A stretch of 37,587 nucleotides of DNA, taken from NCBI GenBank assembly GCA_012735395.1, contig JAAYHN010000082.1:1-37587 (forward strand). Direction: 5' to 3'. The notes below the pieces were generated by a model. The model searched no databases. It saw only the letters and a program-made list of their open reading frames with translations, and was not told where the DNA came from. Each line of letters starts with the position of its first letter. The first letter of the stretch is position 1. Position numbers and translations under genes: made by a program. Of this stretch, positions 7,781 to 14,761 are shown piece after piece. Source of the DNA: Alcaligenaceae bacterium (GTDB lineage: Bacteria; Pseudomonadota; Gammaproteobacteria; Burkholderiales; Burkholderiaceae_B).

Positions 7781-7891
7781 ATGAAAACGCAAACAAACAC
7801 TTTCTCTCAGATTGATACCGGTCGCAACAGCGATCCGGCTGTTTGCGTTCTATCTTCTCTTCTCCTTCTAGCGATCGGTTGCCGAGCCTAG
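7781..7891 (+). CDS. Putative leucine-rich leader peptide of leuA
   Basis: This 36-codon reading frame lies wholly in the untranslated leader of leuA. After a hydrophilic start it ends in a cluster of branched-chain codons: Val-Cys-Val-Leu-Ser-Ser-Leu-Leu-Leu-Leu-Ala-Ile. The five Leu codons (CTA, CTT, CTC, CTT, CTA) lie between 7850 and 7870, just upstream of several competing RNA hairpins. This is the layout of amino-acid attenuation, where ribosome stalling at Leu codons under leucine shortage would switch the leader fold and raise leuA expression. The ORF starts almost at the predicted 5' end, so it may be translated leaderless. The codon cluster is visible; the regulation is inferred. 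Confidence 0.65.
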   Translation: MKTQTNTFSQIDTGRNSDPAVCVLSSLLLLAIGCRA

Positions 7892-8018
7892 AGCATTCGT
7901 GGCAGTTCGGCAGCCCTGTATCAGCCACCCGGATTTTCATTAAATTGTAAATATCCCGGGCCATCAGACAGGCAGAACGCCAGTTCCAGCACCGGGATTC
8001 AAAATAAACAGGTGCATT
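7892..8018 (+). promoter_or_regulatory. Structured leuA leader with competing hairpins
   Basis: Three complementary segments are present. CCCGG lies at 7928-7932, ATCCCGGG at 7953-7960 and CCGGGAT at 7992-7998. The middle one can pair either with the first or, as a perfect 7-bp stem, with the last, and these pairings exclude one another. The last pairing ends about 12 bases before the leuA ribosome-binding site AGGTG (8010-8014). No clear U-tract terminator is present, so control could act on translation or on Rho. Confidence 0.45.
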
Positions 8019-9725
8019 ATGATGCTTTCCAACCCAGCAAAAAAATACGTCCCTTTCAAGCCGTTCGTCAAGGATTTTTCCGAGCGCACATGGCCCAGCA
8101 AAACCATTACCACTCCTCCTATCTGGATGAGTACCGACTTGCGTGATGGCAACCAGTCCCTGATTGAGCCCATGAGCGTTGAGCGAAAGCTGAAATTTTT
8201 CAAACAGCTGGTTGCCATTGGCTTGAAAGAAATTGAAGTTGGTTTTCCTTCCGCCTCACAAACCGACTTCGATTTTGTACGTACCTTGATCGACAACAAC
8301 CTGATTCCTGATGACGTGACCATTATCGTCTTGACACAGGCCCGCCAGGATTTGATCGAGCGTACCGCCGAAGCCGCTGCCGGTGCCAAAACAGCCATGA
8401 TTCACCTGTACAACGCCTGCGCCCCGGCTTTCCGTAAAATCGTGTTCAACATGAGCAAAGACGAAGTCAAGGAAGTGGCAATCCAGGGCACCCGCTGGGT
8501 ACAGGAAGCGATGGCCAAATACCCGCAAACAAAATGGCGCTATGAATACTCCCCTGAAGTTTTCAGTACGACCGAACCCGAATTTGCCGTAGAAGTATGT
8601 AACGCCGTGGCAGAAACGTGGCAACCCACCCCGCAAGACAGAATCGTCTTCAACCTGCCTGCCACGATTGAAGCAACCACACCCAATATGTATGCCGACC
8701 AAATCGAATGGTTCTGCAAAAACGTAAAAAACCGTGACTGCTGTATTGTTAGCGTCCACCCTCACAATGACCGTGGCACAGCGGTTGCTGCCGCAGAACT
8801 GGCAATGATGGCAGGCGCAGATCGCGTTGAAGGCTGCCTGTTCGGCAGTGGCGAACGCACCGGTAACGTAGACCTGGTTACATTGGCCCTGAACTTATAT
8901 ACACAGGGCATCCACCCAGGCCTGGACTTTTCTGATATTGATGAAGTCCGCCTGACTGCCGAATACTGCAACCAATTACCGGTTCACCCACGTCACCCCT
9001 ATGCAGGCGACCTGGTATTTACCGCTTTCTCTGGTTCACACCAGGACGCCATCAAGAAAGGCTTTGCCCAGCAAGACCCCGATGGCATCTGGGAAGTACC
9101 GTATTTGCCAATTGACCCGGCCGACCTGGGCCGCAGCTACGATGCGGTTATCCGTGTTAACAGCCAGTCTGGCAAAGGTGGTGTATCTTACTTGCTTGAG
9201 CAGGAAAAAGGCCTGAATTTGCCACGCCGCCTGCAAATCGAATTCAGCCGTGCCATTCAGCGCGTGACCGATGAAACCGGTACCGAGGTTAACGGTAATG
9301 CCGTTTTCGAAATTTTCGAAAAAGAATACCTGAAACAGAATACACCATGGAAACTGGTCAAACACCAAATCAACAGCCACCCCGATGGTGCTGATGATGA
9401 AACCTTCAGCATCGAGGTTGAGCTGGAAAACAATGGCACACTGGTTAAGGCAAGCGGCAAAGGCGATGGCGCCATCTCTGCCTTTATCAACGCCCTTGAC
9501 CTGCCCATCCGTTTCATGGACTACCACGAGCACGCTATTGGTTCCGGTGAAAAAACACTGGCCGCCTGCTACGTTGAGTTGCGTTTGGGCGACTCTGCCA
9601 CCGGCTTCGGGGTAGGTGTCCATAAAGATATTGTCACTGCCTCTTTCCAGGCCGTCTTAAGTGCCGTTAACCGTCACATCCAGGCCGCCAGCAAAGAAGC
9701 AAAACTGGATACGGTTGCCGCCTGA
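8019..9725 (+). CDS. leuA: 2-isopropylmalate synthase, type 2
   Basis: This 568-residue enzyme condenses 2-oxoisovalerate with acetyl-CoA, the committed step of leucine synthesis. The TIM-barrel domain has the metal-binding [11 protein letters not shown] motif near residue 40 and the HPHNDRG motif with the adjacent [12 protein letters not shown] loop. The C-terminal third is the LeuA allosteric domain that binds leucine. The sequence and length match the LeuA2 type (about 550-600 residues, as in actinobacteria) rather than the shorter E. coli type (523). A second ATG at 8022 has better spacing from AGGTG and matches the usual MLxNP family start, so translation may begin there. Regulation likely combines feedback inhibition with the leucine-rich leader upstream. 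Confidence 0.96.
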   Translation: MMLSNPAKKYVPFKPFVKDFSERTWPSKTITTPPIWMSTDLRDGNQSLIEPMSVERKLKFFKQLVAIGLKEIEVGFPSASQTDFDFVRTLIDNNLIPDDVTIIVLTQARQDLIERTAEAAAGAKTAMIHLYNACAPAFRKIVFNMSKDEVKEVAIQGTRWVQEAMAKYPQTKWRYEYSPEVFSTTEPEFAVEVCNAVAETWQPTPQDRIVFNLPATIEATTPNMYADQIEWFCKNVKNRDCCIVSVHPHNDRGTAVAAAELAMMAGADRVEGCLFGSGERTGNVDLVTLALNLYTQGIHPGLDFSDIDEVRLTAEYCNQLPVHPRHPYAGDLVFTAFSGSHQDAIKKGFAQQDPDGIWEVPYLPIDPADLGRSYDAVIRVNSQSGKGGVSYLLEQEKGLNLPRRLQIEFSRAIQRVTDETGTEVNGNAVFEIFEKEYLKQNTPWKLVKHQINSHPDGADDETFSIEVELENNGTLVKASGKGDGAISAFINALDLPIRFMDYHEHAIGSGEKTLAACYVELRLGDSATGFGVGVHKDIVTASFQAVLSAVNRHIQAASKEAKLDTVAA

Positions 9726-9803
9726 CAGGCACTGAAACCAAACACACGGGAAAGCCGGCCACAAGCCGGCAACCCTCACACCCCACCAGGGTGAAGTTAA
9801 GTT

Positions 9804-10175
9804 TTACCAGGCGCTGCCCACTTCCCACACAACCTCTTTGCCTTGTGCCCTGGCGGCTCTCATCATGTCCAGCAAAGGGAAAGTACGGCGACGCAAGGTG
9901 ACCCTTTCAAGTACCGGATGCGGTTTTTCTTCCGGGTATTCGTCATCTTCTTCTTCCCGGTCTTTATCAGCATAAACCTGGTCGGGGTTGGAGTCTGGGT
10001 CTTCTTCTACCGCACGGGTAATGTTGGCTATCGCTTCATCAAGCTGCTCTACGGTAAAAACACCCGATTCAGGAAGCGTTTCATAATTCCGACCGGCTGC
10101 CTGCAAAACAGACAGGGCATGCTTGTCCAGCATAATCACATCGGAACTGGCATTTGAACGGAATGTAATCAACAT
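9804..10175 (-). CDS. DUF1840 domain protein
   Basis: This 123-residue protein is typical of betaproteobacteria and its function is unknown. The N-terminus MLITFRSNASSDVIML is the hallmark of DUF1840, followed by a helical segment (VEQLDEAIANITRAV). The middle is very acidic (EEDPDSNPDQ, DREEEDDEYPEE), and a basic C-terminal helical part (RVTLRRRTFPLLDMMRAA) follows. An upstream in-frame ATG exists at 10208, but MLITF is the family start and it follows a good GGGGAA ribosome-binding motif. The first part of this gene and its upstream region are duplicated at 10681-10791 on the far side of the HipB-like gene. Confidence 0.85.
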   Translation of the reverse strand: MLITFRSNASSDVIMLDKHALSVLQAAGRNYETLPESGVFTVEQLDEAIANITRAVEEDPDSNPDQVYADKDREEEDDEYPEEKPHPVLERVTLRRRTFPLLDMMRAARAQGKEVVWEVGSAW

Positions 10176-10222
10176 CTTCGGTTTCCCCCAATAGATAAAA
10201 CAATTCACTCAGTTTACTACAG
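10112..10222. repeat. 111-bp direct repeat, copy A (DUF1840 5' end)
   Basis: This segment covers the first codons and the upstream region of the intact DUF1840 gene. It recurs in the same orientation at 10681-10791 with about nine mismatches by eye and no gaps. The two copies bracket the HipB-like gene and the hipA stub. Confidence 0.88.
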
Positions 10223-10234
10223 ATAAGAGCTTTT

Positions 10235-10296
10235 CAATATACAAATTATATTGCGTATTTTCAATTTACATACTATGATTTGTAAATTGAAAATAC
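10235..10296. promoter_or_regulatory. Double palindromic operator of the HipB-like antitoxin
   Basis: Two inverted repeats sit directly upstream of the antitoxin gene. CAATATA-N5-TATATTG lies at 10235-10253. A perfect 16-bp repeat (arms 10255-10270 and 10281-10296, beginning GTATTTTCAATTT) has a 10-bp spacer. HipB-family repressors bind such palindromes to repress their own operon, and the AT-rich promoter would lie within them. That this protein binds here is inferred from position. Confidence 0.7.
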
Positions 10297-10310
10297 AGCC
10301 TGAGGTTTGT

Positions 10311-10571
10311 ATGAGTGAATTTACGGTTCGTACCGCAGAGCAATTACCCTTATTGTTACAAGGTTTTCGCAAGCAGGCCGGTTTAACACAGGCTGCCACT
10401 GCAAGGCGGCTGGGTATTACCCAGCAAACCTTTTCAGCACTGGAGCGTAACGCCGATAAAATAAGCGCAGACCGACTGCTACAGGTACTCAGCCTTTTGG
10501 GTGTAGAGCTGGTTTTGCGTGAAGCCAGCAACCCCACTGTCAACCAGAATACTTCTGAGCCTGTTTGGTAA
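10311..10571 (+). CDS. HipB-like XRE-family antitoxin/repressor
   Basis: This 86-residue DNA-binding protein has a helix-turn-helix at residues about 18-55 (LLLQGFRKQAGLTQAATARRLGITQQTFSALERN), followed by the LLQVLSLLGVELVLRE segment typical of HipB antitoxins. I chose the ATG at 10311, after a TGAGG motif; the frame is open 20 codons further up, but that part crosses the operator palindrome. It ends four bases before the start of a stub resembling hipA. It is therefore the antitoxin half of a HipBA-like pair that has lost its kinase toxin, and it may still repress itself. HipB can also act on other promoters in trans. Confidence 0.8.
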   Translation: MSEFTVRTAEQLPLLLQGFRKQAGLTQAATARRLGITQQTFSALERNADKISADRLLQVLSLLGVELVLREASNPTVNQNTSEPVW

Positions 10572-10575
10572 GCTT

Positions 10576-10704
10576 ATGGGAAGACGTTCTCGCACACGAT
10601 CCCTGGAGCATTGGCTGACAGCATATTGCACGGCCTGCAAGCCATGGCTGACAGGCTTACTACCTGAAAGACTGAAAAATACAGGACATGCTTGTCCAAC
10701 ATGA
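10576..10704 (+). pseudogene. hipA N-terminal remnant
   Basis: A 42-codon frame starts four bases after the antitoxin stop. It opens with MGRRSRTRSLEHW, which resembles the start of HipA serine/threonine kinases. The rest shows no HipA fold and runs into the duplicated DUF1840 segment, where it stops. A functional HipA is about 400 residues. This looks like a toxin deleted down to its first dozen codons when the flanking duplication formed. Confidence 0.55.
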
Positions 10705-10744
10705 TTACATCGGAACTGGCATTTGAACGGAATGTAATCCACCT
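10681..10744 (-). pseudogene. DUF1840 5' fragment
   Basis: This minus-strand fragment repeats the first 20 or so codons of the DUF1840 gene (ITFRSNASSDVIMLDKH). The start codon is changed from ATG to AGG, and the frame continues into unrelated sequence. It is an inactive partial copy. Confidence 0.75.
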
Positions 10745-10791
10745 CTTCGGTTTCCCCCAATAGATAAAACAATTCATTCTGTCTACTACAG
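10681..10791. repeat. 111-bp direct repeat, copy B
   Basis: This is the second copy of the DUF1840 5' region, about 92% identical by eye to 10112-10222. It closes the segment carrying the HipB-like gene and lies 53 bp before the first RHS gene. Confidence 0.88.
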
Positions 10792-10844
10792 GCAACCATT
10801 CCGGCTGATGATTTCTTTTTATTCAAACATACGCCCAGTTCACA

Positions 10845-13800
10845 ATGAAAAGAATCACAACCCTGCTTATGCTGGCTGCTGTCATGGCTCCCGTGGCATG
10901 GTCACAAACCAGCGAAACAATCAATGACCCAGCTTGCCAACCGGCATTAACCGGACACCCCTGCAAAGATAAAAGCCAGGAACCTTCACTCAACCTGGGT
11001 GCGGGCAACCCCATTCATTTAATCAGTGGCAATAAACACCAGGAAGAAACCGACCTGCCCTTTTTGCCTTCAGGGCTGGAACTGGTCCGCTACTACAACT
11101 CGCTTTCCAAAGGCAACCCCCTGCTGGGCGAAGGCTGGAGCCACTCTTATGATACCCGCCTGCATTTTGCCGGCAGCAAGCTGCAAATAGTCCATGCCGA
11201 CGGCTCACGCACCATGTTTCAGCCACGCCAGGGCGACATTGCCCGGGCCGTACAATCCAGTCAGGGCAAGCTGCAGCTTAAAGACAATCTCTGGCACTGG
11301 GATCTGGGTAACGGCCTTGGCAAGGTGTTTAACCAACACGGGCGCCTGATACAAGTGAACTGGCCGGGGCTGGAACCCATTCGCATCACCCGGGAAGAAA
11401 AACCCGGCCCCACCCGGCATGCCATTATGGAAGTACAGGCAGGCCAACAACACAAACTGGTTTTTCATTATGAAATATTCAAGGACACGGCCCGTTTAAG
11501 CCGTATCAACAGCCATGCCGGCACTTTTCTCTACCGGCACGAACAACCCGACCAACACAAGGGTTTACGTTTAACCGGCATGCAAAGGCCCGACAAAATG
11601 GGCAAAACCTACGCTTATGAAGCCCAATACCAGCATGGCAACCCGTTTTTACTGACCGGCATCAGCATGCATGACCATACCGGTAAAAAAACGGTCAGAA
11701 CCAGCTCATGGGCCTATAACGAAAAAGGTCTGGCCATCCGTTCCATTACAGGCGGGCAAAACGACACCCGTAACCGCATTGAGATTGAATATATTGTCAA
11801 ACCCGGAGCCGAAAACGCCAAAGGCCTGACCCGGGTACTTAATGCCGAAGGCAAGCCAACCGATTTTCATACCGCCATCAAGGGTGGTAAATATGTGCTG
11901 GAAGAAGTAACGGGAGCCGGTTGTTACGGTTGCGCCGCACCCGGCACCAAAGCCAGTTATGACAGCAATGGCAGAATGACCAGTCTGAACGGCACCCGGA
12001 TTGAATATGGTGAAAACGGCCATATCAGCCAACTGGACATCAGCCGATCACCCTGGCCAGGCCTGCAACTGCATTACGATGCAAAAGACCGCCCGGTTAC
12101 CTGGTCCAGCAAAATTACCGGTGCCGAACATACCCGCTATAACGATAGAAACCAGCCGGTAGAACAGGATTTTGCCAATGGTGACCGAGCTTTGTTTGAA
12201 TATGATGAAGATGGGCTGCTTGTAAAGGTGACGGAAGGCATAAAAAAGCCCCACCCCCAGTTTCCTGAAATCATTACACAGATACAGGGGTCGCCTGAAA
12301 AGGGCAGTTTCACAATTCAGAACAATACAGAAAGAATCAGATTCAATATCACGAAAAACGGTTCCTTTATTATAAACACCCAACGTCACAATTTCCTCAG
12401 CCCCAACGTTGATTTTGACGACAGATACACTCATGAAGATAGCGGAAAAACCCGCATTCATCATCTACCCGAAGGGGGGTACATCAGTTATTTTTACAAT
12501 CAGGAAAACAAACCCGAAACCATTATCTGGACCGAGCAATCCGGCAAAAAACACCATTTGATTCTGGACTCCAGCATTCCCGAAAAAGGCTATATCCTGG
12601 GCAACCAACTGGCTTTTCATGCCCTTAAAACCGCCGAAGGGCAAACCCAGCTAAGCTTATGGAATAAAGACAAACGATTCTGGACACAAACCCTTGATTT
12701 TTCTGAAGACAACACGCTGCGCAGTGAGGCGACCATTGTGCCAGACGCCAATTATGAAACCGGCCGCAGCTATGCCTATGATCCTTCCCAAAGAATGGTC
12801 AGCACCAAAACCAGCGCCCAATATAAAGAACAGGACTTGTCTGGCCTGCACCATTATGCCTGGAACAAGGATGGCTCCAGTGCCGCCCATTTTAATGGCA
12901 GTGACACAATTAAGCCTGCTATTGAACGTGATGCCAGTGGTTTGCCCCTCAAAGTTGGCGATATTGAGCTTGGGTACGGCACTAACAGAAAACTGGGCAG
13001 CGTCAGCAAAAACAACAAGTCTTTGGCACACTATTTCTACAATGCTGTTGGCCATAGAGTCATCAAAATAACACCGGACAGCCACACCCATTATTACTAT
13101 GAAAAAAATCTGCTGGTTGGTGAATGGACGCTTCCACAAAACACAGGCAAGCACAAGACTTTCGGCGCTGATGGCAATATCAGCCGCCGCTATATTTATG
13201 CTGGCAGGCTACCCGTTGCTTTTATTGAATATGAACGGGCCGTTTTTGATACAAACAGACACCTAAGTCTGAGTGAAAAAACGAGTAACAGCCTCCTCAC
13301 AAAATCACACAATAAACCCTATCTGTCAAAGCTCTATTTCATTCATGCAGACCATATTGGCCAACCCTTTATGGTGACCGACCAGCAACAGAACATTCGT
13401 TGGCTGGCACACAATAGCCCCACCGGCAAAAGCCATATTCTGCATGCCGATATTGAATTCAACCTTCGTTTACCAGGGCAATACTATGACCAGGAAACCG
13501 GCTGGCACTACAACATGCACCGTTATTATGACCCTGATGCAGGACACTATCTGGAGCCCGACCCGATTGGGCCCATCCCCAGTAACGATCCGTTTGGTTA
13601 TGCCGACCAGCAGCCCCGCCGGTTTACTGACCCGTTGGGGTTGCTGCTGTTTGCGTTTGACGGTACCACCAACGACTTAAGCTCAAACACCAATGTACAT
13701 AAATTTGCCGATCTGTATATTGATCCATACCATCATACCGATGGTACAGGCAAAATCTTTAAAACCACAATCCCTGCCGGTATCTTAGATAGCGCAATGG

Positions 13801-14711
13801 GTTACACCACGAGCTTGATTATCAAAAAGCAAGTCGAAACAATGATAAATGCAATAGGAGACTCCTTTAATCCAAAAGAAAACAATAACCCCAGGATACC
13901 TATTGATGTGATTGCTTATTCACGCGGCTCAGCCATTGCCCTGCAGTTTGCCAACCTTCTGGCAGACCACACCGATGAGCACGGTCATTTTTCCATGGAA
14001 TACAGCTCTGATTCTTACGATATTAATACAAAGACACTCAATGCATGCCTGGACCTACGTTTTATAGGCCTGTTTGATATGGTTCCCCAGTTTGGCATTC
14101 TGGGCAGTGAAAACAAATTCCATACCTATACCGTACCTGACGAATGGCAATGGGTTGCCCATGCCGTTGCTTTAAATGAACATCGCACCCTGTTCCCACT
14201 CACCCCATTAACAGGCACCGGCAATAACTGGGTCGAGCAGGGATTCATTGGCGCCCATTCCAATATTGGCGGTACAGAACGGGAAGAAGACCTTAAAGAC
14301 CCAAACAACCCAAACCCCGGGCAATACAGTGACCTTGGTGATATCCCACTGGCATGGATGGTATGGCAGGCTGAACAGGCCGGCGTACCCATGCAAGCCA
14401 TATCAGGAAAACTGGCAAACCTCGAAAACCCCGCCCTGTACGGCACACCGGCCAGAAACGCCCCCTTGCCTTACAAAGACCGATACATACAAACACCTGG
14501 CAACAGCGAAACCGATACGTATCAAGACAAACACGCCTTACTTGGCCGCACCGCGCGATACAAAGTAGATACTTTCATTAAACGTTTCCGGACACATAAC
14601 CCACCAGATTACATCCTTTCACAACCCATTATTGGCGTAGTAGATACAAAAAAATATGTTGCATGGCTGGAAGATGAGCTGAATTGGGAGTCTCCATTCT
14701 ATAAAAAATAA
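10845..14711 (+). CDS. Sec-exported RHS-repeat protein with C-terminal DUF2235 (Tle-like) hydrolase tip
   Basis: This is a 1288-residue polymorphic-toxin-type protein. It starts with a signal peptide (MKRITTLLMLAAVMAPVAWSQ, cleavage near 20). A DUF6531-like segment follows from about residue 47 (LNLGAGNPIHLISGNK), with many YD/RHS repeats and a CYGCAAPG motif. The RHS-associated core comes next (GQYYDQETGWHYNMHRYYDPDAGHYLEPDP) and ends at DPLGL (929-933). The last 355 residues resemble DUF2235 alpha/beta hydrolases, the fold of type VI Tle1 phospholipases. FAFDGT lies at 936, the nucleophile elbow AYSRGS has Ser1026, FDMVP has Asp1078 and GAHSNIGG has His1138. The RHS shell should enclose this tip. 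A Sec signal is unlike classical cytosolic T6SS RHS effectors, so the delivery route is open. The substrate is inferred to be lipid. Confidence 0.85.
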   Translation: MKRITTLLMLAAVMAPVAWSQTSETINDPACQPALTGHPCKDKSQEPSLNLGAGNPIHLISGNKHQEETDLPFLPSGLELVRYYNSLSKGNPLLGEGWSHSYDTRLHFAGSKLQIVHADGSRTMFQPRQGDIARAVQSSQGKLQLKDNLWHWDLGNGLGKVFNQHGRLIQVNWPGLEPIRITREEKPGPTRHAIMEVQAGQQHKLVFHYEIFKDTARLSRINSHAGTFLYRHEQPDQHKGLRLTGMQRPDKMGKTYAYEAQYQHGNPFLLTGISMHDHTGKKTVRTSSWAYNEKGLAIRSITGGQNDTRNRIEIEYIVKPGAENAKGLTRVLNAEGKPTDFHTAIKGGKYVLEEVTGAGCYGCAAPGTKASYDSNGRMTSLNGTRIEYGENGHISQLDISRSPWPGLQLHYDAKDRPVTWSSKITGAEHTRYNDRNQPVEQDFANGDRALFEYDEDGLLVKVTEGIKKPHPQFPEIITQIQGSPEKGSFTIQNNTERIRFNITKNGSFIINTQRHNFLSPNVDFDDRYTHEDSGKTRIHHLPEGGYISYFYNQENKPETIIWTEQSGKKHHLILDSSIPEKGYILGNQLAFHALKTAEGQTQLSLWNKDKRFWTQTLDFSEDNTLRSEATIVPDANYETGRSYAYDPSQRMVSTKTSAQYKEQDLSGLHHYAWNKDGSSAAHFNGSDTIKPAIERDASGLPLKVGDIELGYGTNRKLGSVSKNNKSLAHYFYNAVGHRVIKITPDSHTHYYYEKNLLVGEWTLPQNTGKHKTFGADGNISRRYIYAGRLPVAFIEYERAVFDTNRHLSLSEKTSNSLLTKSHNKPYLSKLYFIHADHIGQPFMVTDQQQNIRWLAHNSPTGKSHILHADIEFNLRLPGQYYDQETGWHYNMHRYYDPDAGHYLEPDPIGPIPSNDPFGYADQQPRRFTDPLGLLLFAFDGTTNDLSSNTNVHKFADLYIDPYHHTDGTGKIFKTTIPAGILDSAMGYTTSLIIKKQVETMINAIGDSFNPKENNNPRIPIDVIAYSRGSAIALQFANLLADHTDEHGHFSMEYSSDSYDINTKTLNACLDLRFIGLFDMVPQFGILGSENKFHTYTVPDEWQWVAHAVALNEHRTLFPLTPLTGTGNNWVEQGFIGAHSNIGGTEREEDLKDPNNPNPGQYSDLGDIPLAWMVWQAEQAGVPMQAISGKLANLENPALYGTPARNAPLPYKDRYIQTPGNSETDTYQDKHALLGRTARYKVDTFIKRFRTHNPPDYILSQPIIGVVDTKKYVAWLEDELNWESPFYKK

Positions 14712-14761
14712 ATAGAAAACCACGTAAATGCAACCCATCATTTTGACGGACATAACACCCA

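Noticed and set aside
9726-9803. Terminator after leuA
   Set aside because: Short GCCGG/CCGGC and ACCCT/AGGGT stems exist but have no U-tract.
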